Notes: generated from the sequence alone by a model not told the origin. 64,000 bases of DNA from Apostichopus japonicus (GCF_037975245.1 NC_092567.1:21054876-21118875), one strand, 5' to 3'; numbered from the stretch's first letter, positions 46,923 to 59,787 are shown. Numbers and translations are program-made.

Positions 46923-47113
46923 CCCTTGTAATGGGTGGTGCCGATCAAAGTGACAATTACGATACCACGGAATATTGGTCAGACTTACTCCATCCCCACC
47001 CCTCCCCTCCCCTCCCCCCTCACTCCACCCACAAGCCCATCTCAAACTTCTGCCGCTACCAGCTCCCTGCTGTTGATATAATCAGCAGTTATTTTTATTT
47101 TTACGGCGCTTAA
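46923..47113 (+). CDS. Predicted exon 3 (terminal) of the secreted-protein gene
   Basis: An 88-bp AT-rich intron (46,835-46,922) ends CTCATTAAG. The phase matches exon 2 and the frame continues ALVMGGADQSDNYDTTEYW, then a proline/histidine-rich stretch, to a stop at 47,113. The last codons enter an interspersed repeat (47,101-47,181), so the natural 3' end may have been altered or an unseen donor may be used. Summed with exons 1 and 2, the product would be 165 residues. Confidence 0.35.
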
Positions 47114-47181
47114 GCGACCACAAATGAGGGAGAAGCTCGCAAAGGCTTATGGATTACAACTTTAACGTCGGGTGGCTTCCA
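47101..47181. repeat. Interspersed repeat, copy A (inverted relative to 52,744-52,840)
   Basis: Reverse complement shares AGCCACCCGACGT, AATCCATA, GCTTCTCC and GCGCCGTAA in order with 52,744-52,840. A short SINE or MITE family with conserved ends. No duplications resolved. Confidence 0.6.
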
Positions 47182-48518
47182 ATTAAACATTTTAAGTCAA
47201 ATTGGGAATCTTTTCAATGCATTTAACTCGTAATTCATAGGCAACAGGCAGGATACTGATTTTGGGCTCAAAGGACGAACCCCAAACTTGAAACCATGAG
47301 AAATAGGAATATGGTGTTGACAAAACTGAGAAGTCTTTATCCGGAAAGTTCCACATTTAGCAAAGTTTTCATTTAAAGTTTACCAGGCTCGCAGGAACCT
47401 GTCGGTACGATACCTCGCAAGACTCATTGAACCTAATGGTTGTATACCTATCAGGCTAATCCTACATTCCACCCCCCCCCCCCTCCACCCACCGATGCAC
47501 CACAGGACCCTTTAAGAATTTAAGAACGCATATAACTTCATGTCAAGCCATACATATGCTTGACCTTTTTCCCGAAAACGAAACACTTGAAGGATTTATC
47601 AACTGATAAAAGTCCAACCTTTTCAGAAAACCCCAATCAACTTTGGAGGTACTTGATCCCCCCTTACACACCCCGGGAGGTCCTGATACTTTCATTCATG
47701 TAACTGGCTGTAATCCTGTCGTTGACGCCGCCCCTAAAGTAAGCCGTTCTTTCTTTCGACGATGTTAACAGCGTTGGCATCTTGTTCCAATTGTCTTGTT
47801 AACTTCTTGACTGATTTAAGTTTTGGTAATGGACGCGAAAAGATTGATCCAAAATGAAGCCTTCGTAGGAAGATTGACAGATAAAAAGCTTTTCTCGGAA
47901 GAATTATAACCACTGAATGACAGTTGCCTGTATTGCCTTCATAGGGGGAAAAATAGGTCAAGCGCAGGAATAGTCGACGCTAAATATTTTAGTGAATAAA
48001 CTTTATAGAGCTGTATAGGCTTCAGTAAAGACAAAGAAAAAGTTTAAGTTATAGACAGAAGTTTAGTCTTGAAATTTTGATAGTCCAATCGAGAAGAAGA
48101 AAAGTGCAGTAAGCTATAGCTATTTCGGTTTTCCAAGTTATTGAGTTTTTATATATGCCCAGAAGGCTTCTTTAACACTAACTGGATGGTGACGTCGACT
48201 CCTCATTGTAGACCTAACGATGAATGTGATTTCATTGTTTCAAAAGTTGTAATAACTCAACCAAAATAAGTTCTTTCAAACGGTGACTTCATGCATAATT
48301 TTATGATTTATTTTTATGCTTTAGTTCAAGAAAGAAAGAAACATGTAAATGCTAGTTATGGTGTTTCTACACTTAGCCCGATTTTCAAGATTTTCAGAAT
48401 TAAAGTATGTTAATCTCCGGAATGCTCCTTTAAGGCTAACTTGACTTAATTCTGGCTAAACAGGTCTAATCTTGTTTTAAGTGAGGTTTGTGTTGCGTCT
48501 GATGAACTGACCAAAAAT
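47182..48518. other. Intergenic, no gene seen
   Basis: C-run at 47,470. A 75-codon minus-strand frame (47,734-47,961) has no supporting context. Confidence 0.5.
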
Positions 48519-48580
48519 GGTGCTAGACTAAGCAGTCCAGCCACTTTAATTGATAAGCCCTTATATGTTTAAAGGAACAT
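48519..48580 (+). repeat. Interspersed repeat, related copy at 59,061-59,120
   Basis: Both copies contain TAGACTAAG.AGTC.AG, then TT.ATTGAT(A/G)AGCC, then TGTTTAAAGGA. A weaker relative (GCTAGCTTAACTAGTCCAGC) occurs near 26,440. Family unknown. Confidence 0.55.
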
Positions 48581-48704
48581 TTCTCGGGGGGAAAAAATTA
48601 AATAAGTGTGGTGCAGAAATACAACCTGAACTGAATGGCAGCAGTCATTTGTAATAGTTCTACAACATATCAACATTAATTTTGTACCTCAAATTTTCCT
48701 TTAA

Positions 48705-49016
48705 AGGCATTGAAGACTCGCCCCAAACCGCGTTGCCCTCTGAAAAAAAAACTTTTCGTTGCTTGCAAGTGAAGTTTTCTTCTTGTCGCTTGTTATCTTT
48801 ATCTGGACCTGAGATGTCCATCGCTGCTATGTACACTGTGTTGTGAGTATTGACCGTAGCTTCATGTATTGACTGTACACTAATGTCTAATTACCGACGG
48901 TAGCAAGCTGTGTGTGTATTTTCTGGGATCGATGGTGGTGTCTAACACTTCTGTTACACCTCATAGGTCAGATTACCGGCATCAAACGTTTCTTTGTGCG
49001 CGAGTCTTCACTCCCT
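48705..49016. mobile_element. TTAA-flanked MITE, copy 1 (312 bp)
   Basis: TTAA duplications at 48,701-48,704 and 49,017-49,020 flank termini AGGCATTGAAGACTCG and, inverted, AGGGAGTGAAGACTCG. Homologous throughout to 55,432-55,770. TTAA targets are used by Kolobok and piggyBac families. The AGG start is closer to Kolobok than to the CCC start of piggyBac. Non-coding. Confidence 0.8.
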
Positions 49017-49020
49017 TTAA

Positions 49021-50999
49021 GTTGATCCAAATCAAAGTCGTTAGTAGTGATACAACTGGTAAAGTTCTGTGACTCATAATACCGTGTCGTTACATTATTA
49101 TTTTTCTTTTTTTTTTCCGAGTCTGTGAGGCCTACGTACCACCCTATCGAGCCATTAGTGTATACTAGTAACCATTGAAAGATACCTCGCTGTCATTTCC
49201 TACCTATAATCAACAACAGATCCTTTTAACGGTTCCCTTTCTTTCTGTACATTTGCGAGGGGGAGGGCTTGCACAACACCCGTGGGAGAGCGTGCCACCC
49301 GTTCACGGTAGCTTTGAGTTTTAAAACAAGATTAATAACCTAAGGCCATCGTCTTTTCACCTCCAAGTTCAAAGTCAGCGCTCAAAGCGGATCCATTTTC
49401 ACCCCATCACGTTCGATCGACGGTTGTTGACAAACCTGCAGCTTAGTATATATACTGTTGGTGTAAGTTACTACATCTTTTATAAAGTCACGGGGGATCA
49501 TATATACGTAACCTACCTATACCATACATACATAGGATTATACCCTATATCAACGGCCGCATGATTTGGAAAAATAGAACACACTTTTTCAAAAGTTTTT
49601 GACTGATGTTCTAATGATCTCGTGGAGAGGGGTTATAAGGGAGCAAACTGAGCAGTGATCAACTTAGAACGTCATTGTTTTAGGTGTCATTAATGTGTAT
49701 ATGTATGGGACATGAAGTCCACGTGACGGTATGGGTTTATTTTATAAACTGCAAATCTGTTTGCGAGATCGTAAAGAGATTCATGAGTTTCTGTCAAAGA
49801 GAATTGAGAGCATGTACTCACATTAGCGCGCCAGTAATGGGATACGCATGCATGAAGTTATGTTTAATTTTCTGATCGTGAGGATTTGGTTTTGTGAATT
49901 TATTTTTTTCTCAAACAAACTTGTGACAAAGAAAAGCCTTGTTACGACAGTAGAGAAGACTTGGACAGGAAAAGGACCTGATGAAGTATGACGGAAGTAC
50001 GGTATATACATTGTTCCATGAATGTTTGAGAACTGATGGATTCGATTTGGTATTCACAAACTCATGGTGATGCTATTATAGGTTAAGGGATACGACCTAT
50101 AAACTATACTTAAGAGCGAAGTATGTGATAAGCTTAGAACGATTTCATATGGAAATAAATAGAAATGTGGTTAAATCAGGGAAACTTTTGGTTCTATCTC
50201 AGGTCGAACTTTTTCTGAAGGGTGAAAATTAATTTCATAATTCATGTTGTGAAACAAATAAGAAGAGGAATCTATCCATATACAGTGAGGACGAACAGGG
50301 TAACGTATAAACTCGTACTTTTTGAAATTTATTATTAATATATAGGAAAAAGACAATGAGCTGCTTCTAATTTGTTAAGTATGCATGGGCTATATATGTT
50401 AACCTCTCAACAGTGGTAAGAGTATTTTAGGGACTTTCGTCTGCAGATATTTCTTTTACTATAAACATCATCCAGTTTCTGCGGTGTCTATAACCTGTCT
50501 CGGCCTGCATATAACCCCCACCCAGTATACTCCAGTGAACTCTCTCTATCACTGACAAAAGCTTGGCTTTTCTTTTATACAATATTTTTTCTTCTTCAGG
50601 TGTTTCTCGTTTCTTCTGTGTCATCCTGTTTACGTTTCATTTGATTTTCAATGTTTAGTTTATCTATCTGTCCGTCGGACCTCTTCGCCTGTTAGTGATA
50701 ACTACCATAAATCCATAACCTATTCTTTTTCGTTTTTTTGCAAGCTTGGTCCTTTTCAAAGGCTTGCCATATGTTTTATTGATATCAGATCGAACAATCG
50801 TCCATTTAGTCGCATACTTATGGAATAGGCGACATACAGTGAAACCCACGGAGGTTTCTTCGGACACGTCCGAGCTCGTAAGGATATGAGAAACAACTGC
50901 TTTGTATACTGTTTCCGAATTAAAGAAACATGTGCCGTATTCTGTGAAAGTTTACATCATATAGCCCGTATTCTGTGAAATTTTAAATGATATACTATA
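49021..50999. other. Intergenic, no confident gene
   Basis: Two adjacent minus-strand frames (50,427-50,624 and 50,664-50,867) are lysine-rich and of unknown origin. I see no domain and do not call them. Confidence 0.45.
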
Positions 51000-51670
51000 T
51001 ACAACATATTATATAGTATCCCGGTATACTGTATTTGAAGTATATATACTAAACATGTACATTATACAATATAGTGTAAGATATTCTGCTCTGTATACGT
51101 TGCAGTACTATATAATACGGTACTATATATAGTATACTGTTTAAATATACTGCTGGTATACTAGTATAGTGTATTCTGCATATAGTATACATTACAATAT
51201 ATATTACAGTATATTATACAATATCCTGCCCTGTATACGTTACAGTACATTTATACAGTATAATATACAAAGTTCCGTACTGTATATACATTATACCAGT
51301 ATACTGTATTCTGCATATAGTATACGTTACAGTACATTTATAAAGTATATTATATATAGTGCCGTACTGTTTATACAGTTATGTATACCAGCAAACTGTA
51401 TTCTGCATATAGTATACGTTACAGTACATTTAAACAGTATATTATATTTATTACCGTACTGTATATACAGTATACCGGTATACTGTTTTCTGCATATAGT
51501 ATACGGTGCAGTACATTATACAGTATAATATATAGCATACTATATAGCATACTATATGGTATACTACTAGTATACTACTAGTATACTATACACTATACTG
51601 TGTGTATTATAGTATACTATACGATACTACACGATACTATAGTAGTATACTATATACTATACACTGATAA
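51000..51670. repeat. GTATAC-rich minisatellite with ~90-bp higher-order period
   Basis: The block CTGCATATAGTATAC recurs at 51,176, 51,311, 51,403 and 51,490, and GTATAC/AGTATACT palindromes occur throughout. Subunits of about 45 bp are visible (TACGTTACAGTACATTTA). It ends in short TAGTATACTA repeats (51,530-51,660). Highly self-complementary at many scales. Confidence 0.85.
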
Positions 51671-52530
51671 TAGTGTATATTTATGAATGGTCGGCAAACT
51701 GCTCTGCAAGATTGGACGGATTGCTTATATACACAACTATAGTATCATAATGCATTAACGTAGTAGATAATTATCATGCGTCTTGACCCTTGAATAATGC
51801 ATGTGTTGTCTCCTCCTTGTGAGAATGTTAAATGTAGCCAGCAGCTTATTGACAGTGATAACCATCTCAAACTTTAGCAAGTTTAGTACTTGTACCGTCA
51901 TAATTAAGGTTGAATCTACTACGCATGCGCGAAGAATTGCAATTATTTTGTGGCTGTGACCAACCTCCTCCTTCTCCACTCGGATTACTCCAACCTTTCC
52001 CAAAAATCACCTTCGAAAATAATAACGTGTTTCTTTTCTTTCTTTATTTTCGTCTTTCTTTTATATGGTTTATCCTCTCCATCGGTATTTCCATCTCTTG
52101 GCCGATCCTGAAATGAAATACAGAAAAAAAAAATAACCATTAGGAAGAAAAAACAGGGGTACTTTTTTATTCGTAAAAGCAAGATTGTTTGATTGAAACG
52201 GCAAAGAGAAAGTTTCGCGGAAGAGAGATAATGATTCTTCTTCACGCACTTTCCATCCACGAATTGGACCCTATATCTATCACAATACTTCCTTCCACCT
52301 TTGTATACAAGACAATTATAGAGTAGCGTTAAAGAATCGATTGAGAGGTTGCTGTGTTTATAATTGTTTCCTCATCTGTCAACAGACATCTGAATGGTCT
52401 TTTCGGGCCATCGGCTTCAAATCGAATTACAATCAGAGGACTCGAAACGAAAACAACTTCCAAGGGCTGTATTAAAACCCGGTTCAGAAGAGACTCGTGA
52501 GTGAGGTCGACGGGTTCCTGGAGAAAGAAC
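51671..52530. other. Intergenic, no gene seen
   Basis: AT-rich sequence with overlapping short frames on both strands at 51,755-52,260. None has support. Confidence 0.5.
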
Positions 52531-52569
52531 TATGCCCGCCGTCCCAAGTTGCAAGGTGATTTGTCAGGT
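52531..52569 (+). CDS. Possible tiny first coding exon
   Basis: AACTATGCCC opens MPAVPSCKVICQ, which ends in phase 0 at a strong donor, TCAG|GTAAGC. The stretch upstream is GC-richer than average. No second exon was identified, so this is only a start-plus-donor coincidence worth noting. The boundaries are given to within a base. Confidence 0.2.
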
Positions 52570-52743
52570 AAGCGGTCCAATAGAAAACGCAGTTTTTGTT
52601 GTATCTTTGAAATACTTGATGGGCGCATGTGTAAAGTGAAATCATGTGGAGTAATAACAAGACACTGTTTTGTTTCTCATCTAAAAAGGTCTTCCAAATT
52701 GTAAAATCTCCAAAATGAGCTTAAAGAAAACTGTAAATTTGAT

Positions 52744-52840
52744 AGCCACCCGACGTGGAAGTGTGATAAATAATCCATACGGCCCATTCGGTCCATTCGG
52801 CTTCTCCTACACGCATGATGTGGGCTGCTTAGCGCCGTAA
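52744..52840. repeat. Interspersed repeat, copy B
   Basis: Partner of 47,101-47,181 in opposite orientation. Contains an extra tandem CCATTCGG pair relative to copy A. Confidence 0.6.
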
Positions 52841-53399
52841 ACTAACTGTCTGCCAGGCCGAAATTATTATGTAGCAGATTCTTGTTAAAGTTATACGCCG
52901 ATAAAAGGAGTTCTTGCTTTGTCGCTGCTTCGAATCGCAGTATTAGTCAAAACATGTTTTTTGCGGCTCGTTCAGAAGTTATTTATAATTTCACAGTCTG
53001 TCTTTCGTTGTCGATTTACTCGTACTACTTTTTATAGGAGTAATAAGTTGAGCATCAGTTGTACCATTAAGTTTTAACCGTACTTTTTGTGATTTTGTTT
53101 TTACTGAAAATATATGTCTTTATCTCTATATTTGATTTGGAATAAGTAGAAATTTCGTGAACTTACCGTGAGCACAGTGAAAGGAAGCTATATGTATATA
53201 TATTTCAATTATGTTAGTTGTTGTAAAGTGATTCTCTTGTGAGTAGAAAAAAAATATTATGCACACATGACGAACAATATGAAATATTAACCGTATAAAA
53301 ATCCCTCTTTGAGGGAAAGACACTTTCAAGTCTCAGGTTCCGCTCAATTTCAAGTCACTCCAATCATCTAGTATACATCATCACTGCGCATGTGCAGCC

Positions 53400-53855
53400 A
53401 CGCGCACCGTACATTATATATTCTCATGGAAACGTTTAAGGTGCCGCCGAAATGGGTATGCTATTTCTCTGGAATTTTGGTGGAAATTGCAATATTTCTG
53501 TAAAATGTTGAATTGATGACATTCTGATGTGAGCGTAATTCGTGATTTTGTTGCAGAAAGGTTGAATTGACGAGATGCATTATTTAAGTGATCAAATTAT
53601 CATTAGTGCTGCAAGCTTTTAAATTTATGACGTTTGGTAAAAAAAATCATTTTTTTGCCATTATTTAGCACAATGTTGAATTTTCTCATTTATGAAATTG
53701 AAGGAATTTGTCATTTTTGTTGCAAATTGTTAATATAATACCTGAACAATTTTACCATTTTTGGAAAATTTCTGCTTACATATACTTACGAAAGCTTCGT
53801 AACTTTTTGATGGCACCCTTAACGTTTCTGTACTATACAATATACCGTGCACGTT
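53400..53855. mobile_element. TIR element (~455 bp) with ~45-bp inverted repeats
   Basis: Left GCGCACCGTACATTATATA, then GGAAACGTTTAAGGTGCC, is mirrored on the right by GGCACCCTTAACGTTTC and TATACCGTGCACG. TTAA occurs within both arms. The interior is AT-rich with repeated TTGAATT and AAATTG words and no gene. Family unknown. Confidence 0.6.
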
Positions 53856-54725
53856 ATTATTGAAAGGACCAACGTATATTGTATTACATTCCAATATGTC
53901 TACCTCCACATAAGACAATACTATACCTACCTCCTGACCAAACGAGCCGCTTGGTATGTAACTTTACCCCTTAACAAGACCCCCTAACGCTAATTTTCTG
54001 TCTACAGTAATAAGGATATTCGGTTATCAATGTCACTGCTGACTAAATCCATTTGCGTATATAGACAAAAAAGAGGTTAAATATTTTCTCTTTTAACAAT
54101 TCCCACCCACCAACCCCCCAGCCCATCCCCCACCCTTTCCGTCCTTCTTCCTCTCATACGTTGTTATGAGAACGAGGAAACAAATGCAATTACGTCAACA
54201 ATTCACTGTGACATTTGAATGACGTCATTTCATGGCACTATTTTAATCAGCGTAGGCATATTGCGTTTACTGTGTTCGGCAAGATTGAATTTAATGAAAC
54301 CAGGCTAAGTCAGCAAAGATCATCTGATTAATACTGTTTATCCTCTTAATGATTTTATTTTCATCTGGAAACTTTCGCGGTCGCCTATAGACACTTTTCA
54401 TATTTTGTGTTGCTCACCATAATACAAACTTCTGAATATGTTCGAACGGACTTAAATAGGGCTAATAAAATGAATGGTAATGGGATTTTAGTATTCACAA
54501 ATTTATCACAATGAACGGGAAATTGTTTTAAATAGGTATACATTGGATTCTAATTTTCCTAGTCACATTTGCATTTTGCCAGTATTAAATTTTCGAATTA
54601 TTATAAAGGCTAGGTAAAGTATATGATAAACATATGAAAAAAAAAAACACTGAGCAGTGTATAGACATTACGATCTATAATGGGGGATTTTCAGTTTTTT
54701 AGCCAACAACCGAAACTTTAGTCAG
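53856..54725. other. Intergenic, no gene seen
   Basis: A perfect CRE (TGACGTCA) occurs near 54,222 and a C-rich run near 54,105. No frame is supportable. Confidence 0.5.
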
Positions 54726-55068
54726 TATTTCATAAATAGACCTATTTGGTGATCTGGTCATAGTCGGGGGAAGTGCGGGTTGAAATAATGGCGCAGTTTA
54801 CAACTTTACAGAACTATTTAAATAAAGTATAGCAGTTTAGGAAATGAATAATTAAATTAATTTGTATTGAACGTTTTTAGAGCACTGTATACAGTTAACT
54901 ATTTCATAAATAGGCCTATTTGGTGATTTGGTCATCGTCGGTGGAAGTGCGGGTTGAAATAAAAGCCCAATTTACAACTGTACAGAACTATGTAGATAAA
55001 GTAGCAGTTAAGGAAATGGATAATTAAATTAATTTTAAACGTTTTTAGAGCACTGTATATAGTTAACT
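54726..55068. repeat. 174-bp tandem duplication
   Basis: Two copies starting TATTTCATAAATAG at 54,726 and 54,900, both ending in GAGCACTGTATA..AGTTAAC. Similarity is about 85-90 per cent, with small indels. Confidence 0.85.
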
Positions 55069-55431
55069 AGTGACGGTAGAGTTCGATCTTGCAAATTAAC
55101 CGTATGTTATTAGAAAACTAAACATACCGCGGCACCTTAACTCTGGGAAGATTCTGGTAGGACATGGTGGATGGGGGGGGGGGGGGTGGTGATCTTACAG
55201 TTTTGGTGGAGTGAGGGACCATGCACAGTTGCTTAATAGTCATAAAGCGAAAATATTATACATGTGTGTAGCACCAACTTTGCACAATTTCATCATTATA
55301 GGCCATGAAGAGGCAGTGAGTTGCATACCTACTGGTGCATGAGTGACACGAAAATTGGGAAAAGGGCAGGCAGGATAACTTTTATACACACAAAATGTTG
55401 AGTCAATGAAAAAAAAAATCTACTACTTTAA

Positions 55432-55770
55432 AGGCATTGAAGACTCGCCCCAACTTAACCGCGTGCCGTGCTCTGAAAAAGTTAAACTACCCGTTGCTTG
55501 CAAATGAAGTTTTCAATGCAGACAGTAATGAAACGTGATACCTTGTTATCTTTTATCTGGACCTGAGATGTCCATCGCTGCTATATGTACACTGTGTTGC
55601 GGATATTGACCGTAGCTGCATGTATTGACTGTACACTAGTGTCTAATTACCGACGGTAGCAAACTGTGTGTGTATTTTCTGGGATCGATGGTGGTGTATA
55701 ACACTTCTGTTACACCTCATTCGATACTGAGTCAGATACCGACATCAGACATTTCGAGTCTTCACTCCCT
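55432..55770. mobile_element. TTAA-flanked MITE, copy 2 (339 bp)
   Basis: Flanked by TTAA at 55,428-55,431 and 55,771-55,774, with the same termini as copy 1. It is longer than copy 1 mainly by an insertion containing GCAGACAGTAATGAAACG. The high similarity suggests recent amplification. Confidence 0.8.
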
Positions 55771-55774
55771 TTAA

Positions 55775-58700
55775 GAAGGAGGCAAAATTCAACGGTATGA
55801 CGTCACAATGCGAGAAGGTAGTTTGAAGTTTTGACACTCAGCGATGCTGTCACATTACTCGTCCCAACTCCCTGCCGGGCGAAGGTCAGACATGCTACTA
55901 AATTATGACTAGGTTTCTATTTCACTTTCTCGTAATCATTGATGTTATTATTATGATAAAAGCACATCTTTTTTCCGACCTTATTTCGTCATGTGATTAT
56001 CTTTCATCAATAACTATCCATGGCCAACTTTTGGCAGACGTTCATAATTGTTTTTTTGTGTTTCTCATTCGATAACATCTTCAAAAGTGATCCAATTCGA
56101 CATTTTCAATCGACGGAATGGCGACAACATATTGGTAACCATAGCAACAAGTAGCACTGCCAGAATTTTTGCCCGTTTTGTACACATATGTATTACCTTT
56201 CGTGTTCCATGATGTCTCCCACACTTCTTAAAATGTCACCAATGTATAAAGCAATGGGACTAGCACGTATGAGCATGTATTGCACAAGAATCATACTGAC
56301 GAAATAGAGGGCATGTGACTTTTAATGTAACTAAGACGATAATTAACATACGAGATTGGTATAGCCCCCTCCATCTCACCATTCCCCTCTCACCTTCCCC
56401 TGTCATGTTAATATTCTGTTTGCTTGTGTTTGCACGGGTAATTCACTCTTCTACCTCACTCACGCGTTACCCTCACGTGCGGAGCATTCACGGTAAACGG
56501 GACGGCGGCGGATCCGGGAAAATATTGTGGTTTTCACCCTCAGACCAAAGTCACATGTCCTACTGCCCCGTGATGTGTGTCCCTCTCCCTATACTGAACC
56601 CTCCTCCGCCGCCTCAGATGTAATCGTAACATTATCTGCTAAAATGTTGATTCCATTTAGTACACATCGTAGCCTTCTGTACGCCTTACTGCAGCCACCT
56701 TTATACGTGTACTCCCTGGTTGTATACGGACATGTCTTATGTACACACTCAACTTAGCACACATACATATACTTTTATCTTATAAGTCAACATTTGACAA
56801 TGTGTCAATTGGCACAAAAACAACCGCACCCATGCAAATGTTAACATGTTTGAGAATGGCGTCTAACATTAATCAAGAAATGCGACTCTTTTGTTATCTT
56901 CTAAGTACAGTTATGATTTACTGATATACTGAGGAGGACATTACCGCATATCTAAACCTCTAGAGAAAAGAACGAATATTAGGTTACCCATTCACACTGA
57001 TAGATCCTATCCGTTTTGGCGCGGGTAAACGAAACCTGACCACCGTGGCATGCACTTAAACTTATCAAGTCATAAAAATGGTCGCGTATGAAATCTGTGT
57101 TTTTTTATTACGAGGGTTGAAAGTTTAATCGACTTACAGCAAGCAGTATATAGTTGTGAAGTTATGAAATGAAGAATATTGTGTCGCGCATGTGCAGCGA
57201 GCGTATATAGAAACAAAGGGAAATGAAAGATGGGATTGAAGTTTTTATTGTTCCCATACGACACCCCGTTGTTGTCGATAATGAAACAAAGGGAATGTTA
57301 TACGATCACCCCCATGACGACAACAAAAAAAGAGGGACATCTTTAGTTCCTATTACATACTCGATCCAAAATTCTTACTTTACCATGCCCAAGACGCTTT
57401 CCATGAAACACCCGCACTATAAACAACCGACGAGCCTGGAATATAAATGTTGGGTATAAATTATTTTACAGCAGCAGAGATGTGCTGAGTCATACTATAT
57501 ATAGGCCTATTGTTTGGCTATTTCTACGGGTCATTGAAAATATCTGTATACATTATGATGTCTTAATAACATTGACATATAAACGATACTTCGATATAGG
57601 CTATATTCGACTCTTGACAGAGACCTAATTGTCGTACCGAGTAGAAGAAGTCATATAAAACGTCCCAATTACCAAGGTCGTCCAGCTTTTGACCCACAGT
57701 CTTCCGTCTGACTCCCATTGCGCAACCCAACTCCGTCTTCAACGCCCTGCCCCCCCCCCCTCCCCTTCAACCCACACCCATGGCTCGAATATCCTCTACA
57801 AGATTGTCAAGTTTATCGTTCGTCAAGTCTCTGTGAGATAATTTTCCAGGAAAGAACAGAAAAGGGTCACCTAACTTAATAAATACTAGATTATGACAAT
57901 TCATCATTGTTATCACATTTTTGTTTTCTTTGGCCACATAGTTTTATTTCCCATGTATGATCCTATATAGTATATGTCACTATATAAAGAAGAGACAGAA
58001 AACTCAATCATCAAAAATACATATCGCGTCATCGATTTCTGTGAAACAAAGAAAAAGTCAGATTTGGTATGATGATGATGATCGTGGGGGTGCATCAAAG
58101 TCTTGTACAGGGTATTAAAATATGTAAATAAACTATACACGAGGTGACCACAAAGAATATACAACTGTAAGGCAGCCTATGGCAGATTGTGTGCGGTATA
58201 TGTGTTATTACATACCAACCAACAGTTTATCCCCCAAGCTACACTAACTATGACTAATTCCCCAATTTCCCCGAAGGTTCAATTATTTCTCACTGAAAAT
58301 GTCTTTCCATTTATGGAAAGAGGTGGAAAAGGAAAAGAAGAAAAATGCATGTGTCTGGTTGCCAGGGAGGTTAAGTGTCAATATATAGGGGGCACATTGC
58401 TTCTATTATAAATAAACGTTTTCCCAGCATGTAAGTTGAACCTTGAAGTAACCCGCGCTAAACACTGTCTGTGTCACTCAAAAATGGGTATCGTCTGCCA
58501 AGTATATTAAGCTCTATTAATATTATGCGATATGGAAGATGCTCCCTAAATGATGTGTGCAACCCACAATTGAGATTATAGAATAATATGATTTGAAAGT
58601 AAATTTTGGAAATCCCAAACCATCATCTTTGACGTATATGACAGAAATCTACATCGAGCACAACTCCCCTTTCGTTACCAAATCTACAATATGAGTATTT

Positions 58701-59620
58701 CCCTGGAAGGTAATGAGGGCGGTAGTAAAGAACTTAGCATGTTTACACTCCGGATGTTTGACCTGACCTGATTAATTCACTTTAACTTCGGCTTTGAGTA
58801 CCACGTTTCTGTATGCTGCCTTGTTGGACGAATCTAACCGTAATAGTAATTACCGACTTTGCGATCCGCACCCCCCCCCCACCCCACTCCTTCACAATTT
58901 GCAAGGTCGGTAAGAGTGGATCCATAGTTTTCCCGTTTCGGGAAACCAAACATGAGTCGGGTATAGTATAAGCATTGTCATTTGAGGCCACAAATAGTCT
59001 TTGTTTCCCTATTATGAGTTTTGTTATGCAAATGACGAACTGAACCTCCCAGGTATACTGTGTGTTAGACTAAGTAGTCAAGTCGCTTTAGTTGATGAGC
59101 CTCATTTGTTTAAAGGATCATATCTCTACAATAAAAAGGGGTATAGAAAATATTATAACTGATAGCATCGTATGTTTTTAACGATTTAGAACAAAGCAAT
59201 TTGAAAATGAACTTATGCGCCAAAAAGTCACCCTTTTAAGTCGCTGTTTTGACAAATTTTCATAACGTCTTTTAAGTAGTCTATGTGGAGGTGAATCCTC
59301 AGCGTCTCTTTAAATTTTGACAAAACAAAAATCAACGAATTTGTGGGAACTTATAGTGACCTCATAAAGGTTATGAAATGAAATCAGATTACCAGGAATA
59401 AAGGGTGGAAGTGGTATCAGCACACAAACAAAGACATTAAATATTCGAACCTCTCGGCATAAATATTACTCCTGTAATTGTTTTGACAAGCTTGATCTGT
59501 CATCTGATTTTCCAGGAGTTTACTTGATAAGAAAATAAGAAATTTCTTGTAGCTGTTTTGGTGGTCATGGTGTTAAACGTTATGAAGTTGATTTTTTTTC
59601 TCGAGGAAAACAAAAATTGA
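55775..59620. other. Intergenic, no confident gene
   Basis: C-runs at 57,750 and 58,870. The frame at 56,405-56,623 (starting MLIFCLLVFARVIHS and containing SIHGKRDGG) resembles a short peptide precursor only superficially. Another copy of the small repeat lies at 59,061-59,120. Confidence 0.45.
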
Positions 59621-59629
59621 ATCAAATAT

Positions 59630-59787
59630 GTATATATATAAAAATATATATACATATATACATATTTACATGTGTATATATATATATAAGTAAATAAATA
59701 AATAAATATATATATATATATAAATAAATAAATAAATATATATATATATATATAAATATATATAAATATAATAATATAAATAAATAA

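Noticed and set aside
51169-51581. 119-codon Tyr/Ile/Leu-rich frame
   Set aside because: It lies entirely in the GTATAC minisatellite.
56405-56623. Amidated neuropeptide precursor (MLIFCLLVFARVIHS..SIHGKR)
   Set aside because: The hydrophobic leader is too short, with an arginine in the middle. Only one GKR site is present, and the rest is proline-rich low-complexity sequence.
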